Assembly (NCBI GenBank): GCA_903865895.1
Contig: CAIPLM010000014.1
Coordinates: 34,109-98,108, forward strand
Origin: an uncultured Rhodospirillales bacterium
Lineage (GTDB): Bacteria; Pseudomonadota; Alphaproteobacteria; Acetobacterales; Acetobacteraceae
Reading direction: 5' to 3'
DNA: 64,000 nt
In this document: in pieces, positions 42,612 to 53,779 of the stretch
How positions within the stretch are numbered: the first letter of the stretch is position 1
Layout: the number at the start of each line of letters is the position of its first letter
Made by a program: the position numbers and the translations under genes
The notes under the pieces: generated by a model
What the model saw: only the letters and a program-made list of their open reading frames with translations
Databases searched by the model: none
Told to the model about the DNA's origin: nothing

Positions 42612-43166
42612 CTAAGGAGCGATCACGAGTCTCGTGGCGACCCAGTTTGGAAACTTGCACTGGGCCTGACCACGGATGACTTCACAGGAATAAGCGACGA
42701 AGGTGCCGGATGCTTGGTCGAGCGAATACTGCTCCAACATTTCGAACCGTCCGGAATCGGACCTGCTGGTGTACGACAAGCGCCTGACCTTTCGAGTCTC
42801 CTGTCCGATCTTCAGGGGCTCAAGCGCCTCGAACCTGACGATCACGCGCGAGTCGTAGCTGTCGCCCGCGACTTGGTAGGTAAACGCCTCCGCGCTGGCG
42901 CCAACGCCATCGGCAAGCACCTTAATCGCGGCGAGAGCCGTTGATTTACCGAACTTGTTATTATTCCAAATCGCAAAATAGCTTAAATTCGTCTGACCGT
43001 TAGATGACACGCGGCATAACACTGCATCAGACGGATCCGCACCGTCGTAGCTGAATACCGACACGACCCTCGTCACTGTCACACCGGATGGGCACCGGTA
43101 TGGCTCTGCCGCGGCGGCAAATGAAGCGCAGGCCCCAAATAGCATTGCAGTGGTGAAAATACGCAT
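42612..43166 (-). CDS. Secreted protein of unknown function (184 aa)
   Basis: ATG 43166 is chosen because GGAGG lies 8 nt upstream; it gives a signal peptide MRIFTTAMLFGACASFAAAA. The mature protein has about five cysteines (YRCPSG, VLCRVSSNG, YSCEVIRGQAQCKFPNW) that may form disulfides, consistent with a periplasmic or extracellular location. No family recognised. The DNA is less GC-rich than its neighbours, which could point to recent acquisition. It lies between a purine permease and a CoA transferase with no evident link to either. Confidence 0.6.
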   Translation of the reverse strand: MRIFTTAMLFGACASFAAAAEPYRCPSGVTVTRVVSVFSYDGADPSDAVLCRVSSNGQTNLSYFAIWNNNKFGKSTALAAIKVLADGVGASAEAFTYQVAGDSYDSRVIVRFEALEPLKIGQETRKVRRLSYTSRSDSGRFEMLEQYSLDQASGTFVAYSCEVIRGQAQCKFPNWVATRLVIAP

Positions 43167-43201
43167 TCGAGAAGCCTCCATTATCGCTTTCAGATTGGCC
43201 C

Positions 43202-44368
43202 TCAGGCCGCGACCCCGCCCGCGAACAAGGCGTCGATCTCGGCCTCGCCATACCCAAGCTCGGCCAGCACCGCCCGGCTGTGCTCGCCGAGCGCCGCGGC
43301 GAAGGGCTGCACCGAGGTGTCGCCGGCCGACAACCGATAGGGCGGGTTGATCACCTTGAAGCTCCCCGCCGCATCCTGCACTTCGGCCAGGGCCCCGCGA
43401 TGGGCCAGCTGCGGATCGGCCAGCGCCTCGGCCACCGTGCGGTAGGACGAGCAGGGCACCCCCGCCGCGTTCAGCGCGGCCTCCACCTTGGCGGTCGGCA
43501 TCGTCGTGGACCACGCCTCCAGCTCATCCACCAGCAATCCCCAATTGGCCCGCCGATCCGGATAGGCGGCGAAGCGCGGATCGCTCACCCAGTCCGGCCG
43601 CCCGGCGGCGGTTGCAAGGTTCTGGAAAGTGCGCTCGGAGGCGACGGCCGGCATCACCCAGCCATCCCCGGTCGCCACCGGGCCGAACATCGGGCGGCCC
43701 GGAGGCGCGACCGGGAATTGCGCGGTCTGCACCTCGCCCAGGGTGAGGGTGAGCATGGATTCGAGCATCGAGACATCCACCATCTGGCCCAGGCCGGTGG
43801 CCTTGCGCTGAAACAGCGCCGTCATCGTTGCGCCGAAGGCATAGGTGCCGGTCAGCACATCGGCGATGTAGATGCCGCAATTATCCGGCCGGGTGCGGCC
43901 GGGCTGATAGGAGAGATGGGCGAGATCGAAACCGGAGGAGGCATGCACCGCCGGCGCATAGGCGGCCAGCCCCGCGGAGGGACCGGTCTGCCCGAAGCCG
44001 GAAATGGCGGTGTAGATCAGGCTCGGATTGATCGCCTTCAGCACGTCATAGTCGAGGCCGAAGCGCTTCATCACCCCGGGCCGGAAATTCTCCACCAGCA
44101 CATCCACCTGCGCCACCATGCGCTTGACGATGGCCACCGCCTCCGGCCGCTTCAAATCCAGCACCAGGCTGCGCTTGCCGGCGTTGAGCTGCCCGTAGCT
44201 GGTGCTCGCCCCCGCCCGCAGCGGCGGCCGCGAGCGCATCAGCTCCCCCTCCGCCGTTTCGATTTTCACCACCTCCGCCCCGGCATCGGCGAGCAGCCGC
44301 GCGCAGTACGGCCCGGCGATGGTGGTGGCGAGATCAAGCACGCGAATGCCGGCGAGTGGACGGGTCAT
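43202..44368 (-). CDS. Family III CoA transferase (CaiB/BaiF), second copy
   Basis: Encodes 388 residues: PLAGIRVLDLATTIAGPYCARLLADAGAEVVKIETAEGELMRSRPPL, NAGKRSLVLDLKRPEAVAIVKRM, VLVENFRPGVMKRFGLDYDVLKAINPSLIYTAISGFGQTGPSA. The region after (GIYIADVLTGTYAFGATMTALFQR) fits the family. It is distinct from the copy at 14417-15622. The substrate is unknown. ATG at 44368; upstream is the decayed transporter fragment. Confidence 0.9.
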   Translation of the reverse strand: MTRPLAGIRVLDLATTIAGPYCARLLADAGAEVVKIETAEGELMRSRPPLRAGASTSYGQLNAGKRSLVLDLKRPEAVAIVKRMVAQVDVLVENFRPGVMKRFGLDYDVLKAINPSLIYTAISGFGQTGPSAGLAAYAPAVHASSGFDLAHLSYQPGRTRPDNCGIYIADVLTGTYAFGATMTALFQRKATGLGQMVDVSMLESMLTLTLGEVQTAQFPVAPPGRPMFGPVATGDGWVMPAVASERTFQNLATAAGRPDWVSDPRFAAYPDRRANWGLLVDELEAWSTTMPTAKVEAALNAAGVPCSSYRTVAEALADPQLAHRGALAEVQDAAGSFKVINPPYRLSAGDTSVQPFAAALGEHSRAVLAELGYGEAEIDALFAGGVAA

Positions 44369-44527
44369 GTTGGTTCGTTCTCCCTTTGCGGGGAGTATAG
44401 CGGGGAAGCCGCCCCTGCACGAAAGGGGGCATTTGCAGGTCGCGAAACGCCACCCCGTTTGCCTGCCGTTGCGGCTTTTCGCAGTTCCGTTGCATGAGCG
44501 CCCGGACTAGGCCCAAGCACGATCTCA

Positions 44528-44790
44528 GCCGGCTCCCCCAACCTCCGTGCCCGCGCCATGGTCGCCGCCCTCGGCGTGATGTGGAGGCTGAACTGGCCGG
44601 CGGCGCTGTACGGCATCACGCCGCCGCGTGCTGTGGGTGAAGCGGGGGCGGGACCGGGTGCACGCGCTCGCAGCGGGGGGGATCGCGGCGACGATCATCC
44701 CCTTCCTCGATAGCACCATTCCGCCTGCTTGTGGTTCGCCTTGGGTGCCGCGGTGGCCGGGCTGCCGCTCAGCCTGCCCGGCGGCGCAGA
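44528..44790 (+). pseudogene. Decayed partial copy of the EamA transporter gene at 46452-47345
   Basis: From 44528 the DNA is almost identical to 46461 onwards for about 80 bp (start-proximal region, GCCGGCTCCCCCAACC to the first membrane helix). Two further blocks align after deletions: CGTGCTGTGGGTG near 44627 with 46637, and GATCGCGGCG near 44681 with 46868, then TGTGGTTCGCC near 44730 with 46919. No intact reading frame remains. Its 3' end runs into the end of the PEP-CTERM gene on the other strand. It explains most of the 400-bp gap after the CoA transferase. Confidence 0.8.
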
Positions 44791-46097
44791 CGGCGGGCCA
44801 GCGGGATTAGGCCGGCCCAGGCGAACAGCGCGAGCGAGGCGGGTTCGGGAACGGCCGTCTGGGCAGACACGGCGAAGCCGCTGTTCGAGACCTTGTACAC
44901 GGTCCCAAATGCGCTGGAGCCGCCCGATTCCGTGGTTCCGATCAAGTTGCCGTTGGCGTCTGCGTGAAGACCTCCCCAGGGAGAGGTACCACCGGCGCCG
45001 CTGGAGGTGAGTGAGACAACGTTCTGGATTGGCGCATAGCCGCCGGCGTTGTGCGCGATTTCGAATACAGCGCCGACGCCCTGTGCGCCACCTGAGTAGG
45101 CGGTTCCGAACAGGCTGCCATTGGCATCGATGATCACGCCACCATAGCCCTGGGCCCCGATGCCGTTACTCAAACTGGCCAATACCACGGGGCTGCCGTA
45201 GCTCGCGCCGCTGTTGGGTAACTCGAACACGGTGCCCAGGTTGTTCGTGCCGCCGGTCGAAGTGGTGCCGAAGAGGTTGCCACTGGCGTCGATCGCCACG
45301 CTGGCCAACGGATTCTTGCCGATGGTCGTCGTCAAATTGGTGAGAGTCTGTAGCGAGCCATACCCCGCCCCGGATTTCGGGACTTCGAACACCGTGCCAC
45401 CACTGGCGCTGCCGCCGGATGAGGTGGTGCCGAACAGATTGCCGGCGGCGTCTATGGTCACGCCGCCATAAGGGGTGGCGCCATTGGTGAGGTTGAAATT
45501 GGCAAGGGTTTGCAGGCTGCCATAGCCGGCGCCGCTTTTGGGCAGTTCGAAAACCACGCCGTTGCTGCCGGAACCGCCGGACGACGCGGTACCGAACAGG
45601 TTGCCGCTGGCATCGATCGCCAGGTTGCCGGCTGGCTGACTGCCATTGGTGCCGTTGAAGGAGGCGAGGCTTTGCAGGCTCCCATAACCGGCGCCCGATT
45701 TCGGGATTTCGAACACCGTGCCCTTGAAAGACCCCCCACCATTCTGCGTGGTACCGAACAGATTGCCACTGGCATCGATCGCCAGCGAGCTAAACGGGTT
45801 TGCCCCATTGGTGTTGCCGAACGAGACAAGCGTTTGCATCGGACCATAGGTGCCGGCGCTGTACGGAATTTCGAATACCGTGCCGTAGCCCAGCGCGCCG
45901 TTGTAGAAGGTGGTGCCGAACAGGTTTCCGTTGGCGTCGGCGATCAAGGTGCCGTAAGGAGCGCGTCCATTCCCGCCGGTGAACGTGGCCATCGTCGTCA
46001 GCGTCTGCGCCTCGGCAATGTGGCCGATGGTCAGGAATGCGACGGCAAGCCCAGCGGCACGCAGCATTGCGGGGGGTGACTTGGTGCGTGTGATCAT
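44769..46097 (-). CDS. PEP-CTERM protein with GloVer-type tandem repeats
   Basis: Encodes 442 residues from ATG 46097 (GAGGG about 8 nt upstream), with a Sec signal (LAVAFLTIGHIAEA). Residues about 30-400 are seven or eight repeats of about 50 residues built on IDASGNLFGTTSSGG, GTVFEIPKSGAGYGSLQTLASF and TNGA, the choice-of-anchor GloVer repeat pattern, probably a beta-propeller. The end is a PEP-CTERM sorting signal: VPEPAS, a hydrophobic helix LALFAWAGLIPLA and RRLRRRAG. Exosortase is needed to process it; no exosortase gene is in the window. Likely an exported matrix protein. Confidence 0.88.
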   Translation of the reverse strand: MITRTKSPPAMLRAAGLAVAFLTIGHIAEAQTLTTMATFTGGNGRAPYGTLIADANGNLFGTTFYNGALGYGTVFEIPYSAGTYGPMQTLVSFGNTNGANPFSSLAIDASGNLFGTTQNGGGSFKGTVFEIPKSGAGYGSLQSLASFNGTNGSQPAGNLAIDASGNLFGTASSGGSGSNGVVFELPKSGAGYGSLQTLANFNLTNGATPYGGVTIDAAGNLFGTTSSGGSASGGTVFEVPKSGAGYGSLQTLTNLTTTIGKNPLASVAIDASGNLFGTTSTGGTNNLGTVFELPNSGASYGSPVVLASLSNGIGAQGYGGVIIDANGSLFGTAYSGGAQGVGAVFEIAHNAGGYAPIQNVVSLTSSGAGGTSPWGGLHADANGNLIGTTESGGSSAFGTVYKVSNSGFAVSAQTAVPEPASLALFAWAGLIPLARRLRRRAG

Positions 46098-46451
46098 CTG
46101 GTGTTCCCTCGAGTTTCGCAACGTGCGCTATGGTCGCGAACACTCACGGGCGGTCGCCAGAGAAGATTAAGCATTCTTCATGCCAACTTCGTAACGCACT
46201 CAGAATTCACAATAAAATTTGTCTGTGTAACGTATGGCCGGGGGGGGTGTAAAAAAATATGACGAATTGTGTGCGATACCATAATCACCGCCAGGTGCTG
46301 GCGGGTCTGCGTCAGTCCATGCCCAAACAAGGGGGGCGGAGGCAGCCGGGCACGACCCGCCGCACCTGACAGCCGTGCGCGCGGCGGCGCGGCCACTGCG
46401 CCTGGGGGGCGCAAAGCTTGGCACGGGTGACCGGGAGCGATACGCTCGGGC
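46098..46451. other. Divergent intergenic region, PEP-CTERM gene / EamA transporter
   Basis: The 354 bp hold an AT-rich patch (about 46200-46290) with a G8 run next to an A7 run (about 46230-46258), which may be slippage-prone, and a CACAAT/ATTGTG inverted pair (46208-46213 and 46266-46271). No convincing promoter pair, RNA or small gene was identified. Confidence 0.4.
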
Positions 46452-47345
46452 ATGTCCGATGCCGGCTCCCCCAACCTCCGTGCCCGCGCCATGGTCGCCG
46501 CCCTCGGCGTGATGTGGGGGCTGAACTGGCCGGCGGCGCGGATGGCGCTGCTGGATTATTCGCCCTGGATGTTCCGCTCGATCGCCCTCTGGGTGGGCGC
46601 GGCGGCGCTGTTCGGTGTGGCGGCGGCGCGTGGCCGGGTGCTGTGGGTGCCGCGCGGGCGGGATCGGCTGCACCTCGTGGTGGCCGGGCTGCTGAACCTC
46701 GCCGGCTTCAATCTGTTCTCCTCCTTCGCCCAACTCGGCACCACCACCACGCGGGTGGCCATCATCGCCTATACCATGCCCTTGTGGGTGACCTTCCTCG
46801 CCTGGCTGGTGCTGGGTGAGCGGCTGGACCGGGTGCGCGCGGTGGCGCTGGGGCTGGGGGCGGCGGGGATCGCGGCGCTGATCATCCCCTTTCTCGGCGG
46901 CACCATCCCCATCGGCATGTGGTTCGCGCTGGGGGCGGCGGTGAGCTGGGCGGCGGGGACCGTCTATGTGAAATGGGCCGCGGTGAGCGCTGATCCATTC
47001 GTGATCGCCGGCTGGCAGCTCGCCGCCGGCGGGGTGGCGGCGGTGGCCGGGTTGTTGTTGTTCGGGGGGACGCCGCGACTGCTGCCGGAGCATTGGCAGG
47101 CCGGCGTGGGGCTGTTCTACAACGTCGTCTTCGGCACCGCGCTCGCCTACTACGTGTGGTTCGAGGTGGTCGCTCGCCTTCCGGCCGCGACTGCGGCGCT
47201 TGGGGTGCTGATGGTGCCGGTAGTCGGCGTATCGAGTGCGATGCTGCTGGTGGGCGATCGGCCGACGCCGATGGATTTCGTCGGCTTCGCGCTGGTGATG
47301 ACGGCCGCTGGATGCGTGCTACTGCGGCCGGCGCCGAAGGTTTGA
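46452..47345 (+). CDS. EamA/DMT-family transporter
   Basis: Encodes 297 residues with about ten membrane helices in two EamA repeats: ARAMVAALGVMWGLNWPAARMALLDYSPWMFRSIALWVGAAALF and, in the second half, WFALGAAVSWAAGTVYVKWAAVSADPFVIAGWQLAAGG. It ends VGDRPTPMDFVGFALVMTAAGCVLLRPAPKV. Members export or import small metabolites and amino acids. A broken copy lies at 44528-44790, beyond the PEP-CTERM gene. Confidence 0.88.
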   Translation: MSDAGSPNLRARAMVAALGVMWGLNWPAARMALLDYSPWMFRSIALWVGAAALFGVAAARGRVLWVPRGRDRLHLVVAGLLNLAGFNLFSSFAQLGTTTTRVAIIAYTMPLWVTFLAWLVLGERLDRVRAVALGLGAAGIAALIIPFLGGTIPIGMWFALGAAVSWAAGTVYVKWAAVSADPFVIAGWQLAAGGVAAVAGLLLFGGTPRLLPEHWQAGVGLFYNVVFGTALAYYVWFEVVARLPAATAALGVLMVPVVGVSSAMLLVGDRPTPMDFVGFALVMTAAGCVLLRPAPKV

Positions 47346-47390
47346 GCGGGCGATTCACGTCTCCGGCGTTCCGCCTCCGCCGATCGCACG

Positions 47391-48626
47391 CTACTTCCGG
47401 CTAAAGACGACGACACTCTCCAGCCGCGAGGACCAGCGGAACTGGTCGACCGGTGTGGCGGACAGCACGCGATAGCCCGCGTCATGCAGCAGCTTCGCCT
47501 CACGGGCGAGCACCGCCGGATTGCAGGAGACGTAGATGATGCGGGCGACGCCCGAGGCCGCGAGCGTGGCCATTTGCGGGCCGGCGCCGGCGAAAGGCGG
47601 GTCCAGCACCACGGCGGCGTAGGCCGCGAGGTCTTTCACGGTGAGCGGCTGACGCACCAGGTCGCGTGCCTGCACGCTGTTGCGCCCGGCGATGCCGGCG
47701 GCGCGCAGCCCCTCGGTGAGGGCGGCGGCGGCGGCGGGATCACCCTCGAAGGCCTCGATGCGGGCGTTGCGGGCCAGCGCGAAGGTGAGGGTGCCGTTGC
47801 CCGCGTAGAACTCGGCGATGCGGGATTTCGAGGTCAGCTTGCCCGGCAGCCCGGCGATCACCGCGGCGCGAATCGCCGCCTCACCCTCGCGGGAGGCCTG
47901 AAGGAAGGCGCCAGGCGCGGGGGTGACGATGCCGCCATCGAAATCGATGCGCGGCTTGTCGAGCAGCACCGCGATTTCGGGCGTGGATTTGCCATGGGCG
48001 ATGGCGATGCGCGGGATGCCGTGGGCGCGGGCGAACTCGGCGAGGCGGGTGCGGTCTGGCACGGTGGCCGGGGCATCGGTGTGCAGCAGCAAATCAGTCC
48101 CGGTGTCGAGCAGGTTCAGCACCGCCGAGCCCTCGCGCCGCAGCAGCGCCAGGCTGCGCAGCAGGATGCGCAAGGGCGCGAGCAGGGAGGCGAGCGCGGG
48201 ATGCAGGATCGGGCATTCCGCGAGATCGATCACCGTGGTGCTGGCCCGCGCGTGCAGGCCGACGGTCAGCGTCGCGCCATGGCGGCGGATCGCGAGATCG
48301 ACGCGGCGGCGCGCGCCGGGCGGCGTGAGGGTGATCGGCGCGATCGGCGCGTCAGGATAGCCGGCGCGCCTCAGAGCATCGGCCAGCAGCGCGGTCTTCC
48401 AGGCGGCGTAGGGCGCTTCCCGCCAATGCTGCAGGGCACAGCCGCCGCAGGTGCCGAAATGCTGGCAGGGGGCGGCGATGCGATCAGCGCTGGCGGTTTC
48501 CACCTCCGGTGGATCTGCCATACGGACGGTCTCGCCGGGGAGGGTGAACGGGATGTAGACGGGCTTCCCTTCGGCGCCCATCGCCATCCCGTCGCCATCG
48601 GTGGCGACTCGCTCGATCGTCAGCAT
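47391..48626 (-). CDS. Class I SAM-dependent RNA (uracil-5-)methyltransferase, RlmD/RumA family
   Basis: Encodes 411 residues from ATG 48626. The N-terminal TRAM-like part begins MLTIERVATDGDGMAMGAEGKPVYIPFTLPGE. Iron-sulfur ligands are in CQHFGTCGGCALQHW. The catalytic domain has FYAGNGTLTFALARNARIEAFEGDPAA (SAM site), VVLDPPFAGAGPQM and IYVSCNPAVLAREAKLL with the nucleophilic cysteine. It methylates a uridine in rRNA or tRNA; the exact site (RlmD or RlmC type) is not decidable here. It starts 26 bp after the end of gcdH on the same strand. Confidence 0.9.
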   Translation of the reverse strand: MLTIERVATDGDGMAMGAEGKPVYIPFTLPGETVRMADPPEVETASADRIAAPCQHFGTCGGCALQHWREAPYAAWKTALLADALRRAGYPDAPIAPITLTPPGARRRVDLAIRRHGATLTVGLHARASTTVIDLAECPILHPALASLLAPLRILLRSLALLRREGSAVLNLLDTGTDLLLHTDAPATVPDRTRLAEFARAHGIPRIAIAHGKSTPEIAVLLDKPRIDFDGGIVTPAPGAFLQASREGEAAIRAAVIAGLPGKLTSKSRIAEFYAGNGTLTFALARNARIEAFEGDPAAAAALTEGLRAAGIAGRNSVQARDLVRQPLTVKDLAAYAAVVLDPPFAGAGPQMATLAASGVARIIYVSCNPAVLAREAKLLHDAGYRVLSATPVDQFRWSSRLESVVVFSRK

Positions 48627-48651
48627 CACGCCGCGCCGCGAGGGCGCGCAA

Positions 48652-49850
48652 TCAGAATGCGGCAATGCCGGTCTGGGCGCGGCCGAGGATCAGGGCGTGC
48701 ACGTCATGCGTCCCCTCGTAGGTGTTCACCGTCTCGAGGTTCATGACGTGGCGGATGACGTGATACTCGTCGACGATGCCGTTGCCGCCGTGCATATCCC
48801 GCGCGACGCGCGCGATATCCAGCGACTTGCCGCAGGAGTTGCGCTTGCACAGCGAGATCATCTCCGGCGCCGCGCGGCCCTCATCCATCAGCCGGCCGAG
48901 GCGGAGCACCGATTGCAGCGCGATGGTGATCTCGGTCTGCATGTCCGCCAGCTTCTTCTGGATCAGCTGGGTGGCCGCCAGCGGCTTGCCGAACACCTTA
49001 CGGTCCATCGTGTAGCTGCGCGCGGCGTGCCAGCAGAACTCCGCGGCGCCGAGCGCCCCCCAGGAGATGCCGTAGCGGGCGTTGTTGAGGCAGGAGAAGG
49101 GGCCGCGCAGGCCCTTCACCTCGGGGAACATGTTCTCGGCCGGCACGAACACGTCCTGCATCATGATCATGCCGGTGCAGGAGGCGCGCAGGCTGAACTT
49201 GCCCTCGATCTTGGGCGCGGAGAGGCCCTTCATGCCCTTTTCGAGCACGAAACCGCGGATATCCCCGGCGTCGTCCTTGGCCCAGACCACGAAGACGTCG
49301 GCGATGGGGGCGTTGCTGATCCAGGTCTTGTTGCCGTTCAGCAGGTAGCCGCCATCGACGGCCTTGGCGCGGGTGCGCATGGAGCCGGGGTCCGAGCCGC
49401 CATCGGGCTCGGTGAGGCCGAAGCAGCCGACATATTCGCCGGTGCGCAGCTTGGGCAGGTACTTGTCCTTGGTCGCCTCGTTACCGAAGGCGTAGATCGG
49501 ATACATCACCAGCGAGGACTGCACCGAGAAGGCGCTGCGATAGCCGGAATCGACGCGCTCGACCTCGCGCGAGATCAGCCCGTAGGCGACGTAGCCGACA
49601 TCGGCGCAGCCATGGCTCGACAGCGTGGCGCCGAGGAAGCCCATTTCGCCGAATTCGTTCATGATCTCGCGGTCGAAATGCTCATTGCGGTTGGCCATGA
49701 GCACGCGCGGGAATAGTTTTTCCTGGCAGTAATCGTGGGCGGCGTCGCGGATGGCGCGCTCGTCCTCGGTCAGCTGATCCTCGATCAGCAGGGCGTCGTC
49801 CCACTTGAACGGGCCGAGCTTGCCCTTGCGGCTGGGGGGGGAGATGACGT

Positions 49851-49854
<4 letters not shown>
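48652..49854 (-). CDS. gcdH: Glutaryl-CoA dehydrogenase (acyl-CoA dehydrogenase family)
   Basis: Encodes 400 residues. The N-terminal [36 protein letters not shown] is distinctive for glutaryl-CoA dehydrogenases, as are [60 protein letters not shown] and [23 protein letters not shown] with the catalytic Glu. It oxidises and decarboxylates glutaryl-CoA to crotonyl-CoA in lysine, tryptophan or aromatic breakdown. Its ATG overlaps the stop of the RNA helicase gene, an odd pairing. Confidence 0.93.
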
Positions 49855-51800
<1,946 letters not shown>

Positions 51801-52097
51801 ACGTGCTGTGCTTTCATGGCCGCTGCCTCATGGGCCGCACCGATGAGCGGCGCGCGGCAGCGGGCGCGACCGTGCCGCGCGTGCTTGCGGCGTATCGGGA
51901 AATGGCGGCCGGAAGTCAAGCGTTCCCACCATCAAACGGCTGCCCTGCTGCATTTATGCCACGCAGCTGTGGCCGATTTGCCAGGATTTCGCCGGTGGGG
52001 CGCGGGGGAATGAAGTTTTGGCAATCCCGCGCGCGGCTGGGCATGCCCGACTATATTTGCACGGCACGATCATGTGCTCCAACCCGAGGATCATCCC
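51801..52097. other. Divergent intergenic region, RNA helicase / small secreted protein
   Basis: The 297 bp hold promoters for both genes. TTGGCA (52018-52023) and TATATT (52052-52057) are both present but 28 bp apart, too far for one sigma70 promoter. No other gene or RNA could be supported. Confidence 0.4.
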
Positions 52098-52388
52098 ATG
52101 AGCCGCGCGCTGATCATCTTGTTGGCCGTTGCCGCCGCCATTTTGCCGGGAACCGCGCATGCCTGGCGCGGCGGGTACGGCTGGGGTCCGGTGTTCATCG
52201 CCCCGCCGATCTATGTCGGACCGCCCGTGTACTATGGTGCGCCCGTCTATTATCCGCCGCCGCCCCGGCCGGCCGGCGATGCCTGCTATGCCGGAGCCTA
52301 TGTCTGCCCGCTCGATCAGCCTGGCCCGGTCGGCGCGCCCTGCTCCTGCCCGGCCAATAACGGCCGCGTCGGCGGGCGAATCGGCTAG
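52098..52388 (+). CDS. Small secreted Gly/Pro/Tyr-rich protein (96 aa)
   Basis: ATG 52098 (GAGGA about 8 nt upstream) gives a Sec signal, MSRALIILLAVAAAILPGTAHA, and a short mature protein: WRGGYGWGPVFIAPPIYVGPPVYYGAPVYYPPPP, then four cysteines in CYAGAYVCPLDQPGPVGAPCSCPANNGR. Similar small Pro/Tyr-rich exported proteins are common in Acetobacteraceae without known function. It converges with the deacylase gene, overlapping its stop by 4 bp. Confidence 0.65.
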   Translation: MSRALIILLAVAAAILPGTAHAWRGGYGWGPVFIAPPIYVGPPVYYGAPVYYPPPPRPAGDACYAGAYVCPLDQPGPVGAPCSCPANNGRVGGRIG

Positions 52389-52882
52389 CTTTCGGCGCGG
52401 AATGCCGGCGCGAGATCGACGATCGCCGGCGTCACCCCGCAATGGGCCAGGAATCGCAGCAGGTCGGCGGGCGCCATGATCAGGGTCGCGGTATTGACCA
52501 GCGGGTGAACCAGCACGGACTCCGCCTGCATCATCCCCGCATCCAGCACCAGCCGCACCTGCCGGTCGGCATCGTTGATCATCGCCAGCGGCGTGACCGA
52601 ACCGGGCTCGACGCCGAGGATGCGCACCAGATCCTCGGCCGAGCCGAAGGAGATGCGCTTGGCGCCGATGGTGGCGGCGAGGATCTTGGTATCGACCGAG
52701 CGATCGGCCGGTAGCACCACCAGCCAGTACTGCTTGCCGGCGTCCTTGATGAAGAGGTTCTTCACGCCGAGGCCGGGTAGGTGGTCCCAGTATTCATGCG
52801 CGTCGGGCACCGTGCGCAGCGGCGGGTGCTCCACCCGCGCGGGCGCCATACCAAGGGCGGTGAAGGCTTCGTCCAGGGTCAT
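52385..52882 (-). CDS. YbaK/EbsC-type aminoacyl-tRNA deacylase (ProX/PrdX-like)
   Basis: Encodes 165 residues from ATG 52882. The fold is recognised by VEHPPLRTVPDAHEYWDHLPGLGVKNLFIKDAGKQYWLVVLPADRSVDTKILAATIGAKRISFGSAEDLVRILGVEPGSVTPLAMIND. The lysine in GVKNLFIKD is the expected active-site region of Ala-tRNA-Pro deacylases. It hydrolyses mischarged tRNA-Pro. It is coupled to the FAH-type hydratase gene upstream (13 bp). Confidence 0.87.
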   Translation of the reverse strand: MTLDEAFTALGMAPARVEHPPLRTVPDAHEYWDHLPGLGVKNLFIKDAGKQYWLVVLPADRSVDTKILAATIGAKRISFGSAEDLVRILGVEPGSVTPLAMINDADRQVRLVLDAGMMQAESVLVHPLVNTATLIMAPADLLRFLAHCGVTPAIVDLAPAFRAES

Positions 52883-52895
52883 CGCAGAACTCTCC

Positions 52896-53681
52896 TCAGG
52901 CGCCGAAGCGCACAATAATGCCGCCGAGCACGCCGAAATCGGCCGCCACCACGTCATGCGGCGCGATCGGCAGGGGGGTGACGCAGGTGCCGGTGGTGAC
53001 CACCTCGCCGGCCCTTATGCCGATGCCGAGCGCCGAGACCTCGTTGACCAGCCAGGCCAGGGCCACGCGCGGATCACCCAGCACGTTGCTGCCGATGCCC
53101 GGCCAGGGCGGCCCACCCGAGATGGTGGCGGTAACACGGTGGGCGGCGAGGTCGATCGCGCGCCAATCCGCGGTGGTGGCGGCGCCCAGCACGAAATAGT
53201 TGCCGCAGGCGAGGTCGGCGATCAGCTGGGCGGCGCCGGCGGTGATGAAATCGGCGAAGCGGCTGTCCGGCACCTCGATGGCGGGATGCAGCGTCGCCAC
53301 CGCGTCCAGCACCTCTTCCACCCCGTATGGGGCCGCCCGGGCCGGCAGGTCACGCCCGAAGCGGAAGGCGAACTCGGCCTCGGCGACGCGCATGCGGTTG
53401 GCGCCGAAGGGCACCACATCGCCCTCCGGGATCACCCGCTCGGCGAAAATCCGCCCGGCGAGCGGGCCGTCGACGCCGATATGGCGCTGGCCGGCGATCG
53501 AGGTGGCGGCGATTTTCCAGCCATAGAGCGGGGCGGCGAAGTGACGGCCGATGGCGGCCTGGATGGCATAGCCCTCGGCGCGGCCGGCCGGGCGCATATC
53601 GGCGGGCAGTTCGGCCAGCGCGGCGCCATTCTCCCAGGCGGTGTAAAGCAGGTCGGCGGCGGCATCGGAATCGTTTGGCAT
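52896..53681 (-). CDS. 2-keto-4-pentenoate hydratase-like protein (FAH superfamily)
   Basis: Encodes 261 residues from ATG 53681, which has GAGG 5 nt upstream. Features are ADMRPAGRAEGYAIQAAIG, GWKIAATSIAGQRHIGVDGPLAGRIF, VAEAEFAFRFGRDLP with the metal Glu residues, HPAIEVPDSRF and TTGTCVTPLPIAPHDVVAADFG. It hydrates 2-hydroxypent-2,4-dienoate-type intermediates of meta cleavage, or decarboxylates an oxo-acid. No ring-cleavage gene is adjacent. Confidence 0.85.
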   Translation of the reverse strand: MPNDSDAAADLLYTAWENGAALAELPADMRPAGRAEGYAIQAAIGRHFAAPLYGWKIAATSIAGQRHIGVDGPLAGRIFAERVIPEGDVVPFGANRMRVAEAEFAFRFGRDLPARAAPYGVEEVLDAVATLHPAIEVPDSRFADFITAGAAQLIADLACGNYFVLGAATTADWRAIDLAAHRVTATISGGPPWPGIGSNVLGDPRVALAWLVNEVSALGIGIRAGEVVTTGTCVTPLPIAPHDVVAADFGVLGGIIVRFGA

Positions 53682-53779
53682 GCCGACCTCATAGCGCAAA
53701 TGGCGGCAATGTCATGAGGGCGGGCGACAAGCGCGGCCGCTGCACCTAGACTCCGCGCCTGAGCCGCCACACCGGGACC

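Noticed and set aside
44769..46097. CRISPR-like or satellite repeats
   Set aside because: The periodic DNA repeats are the coding repeats of one protein with an intact frame, at about 150-bp spacing, not short direct repeats with unique spacers.
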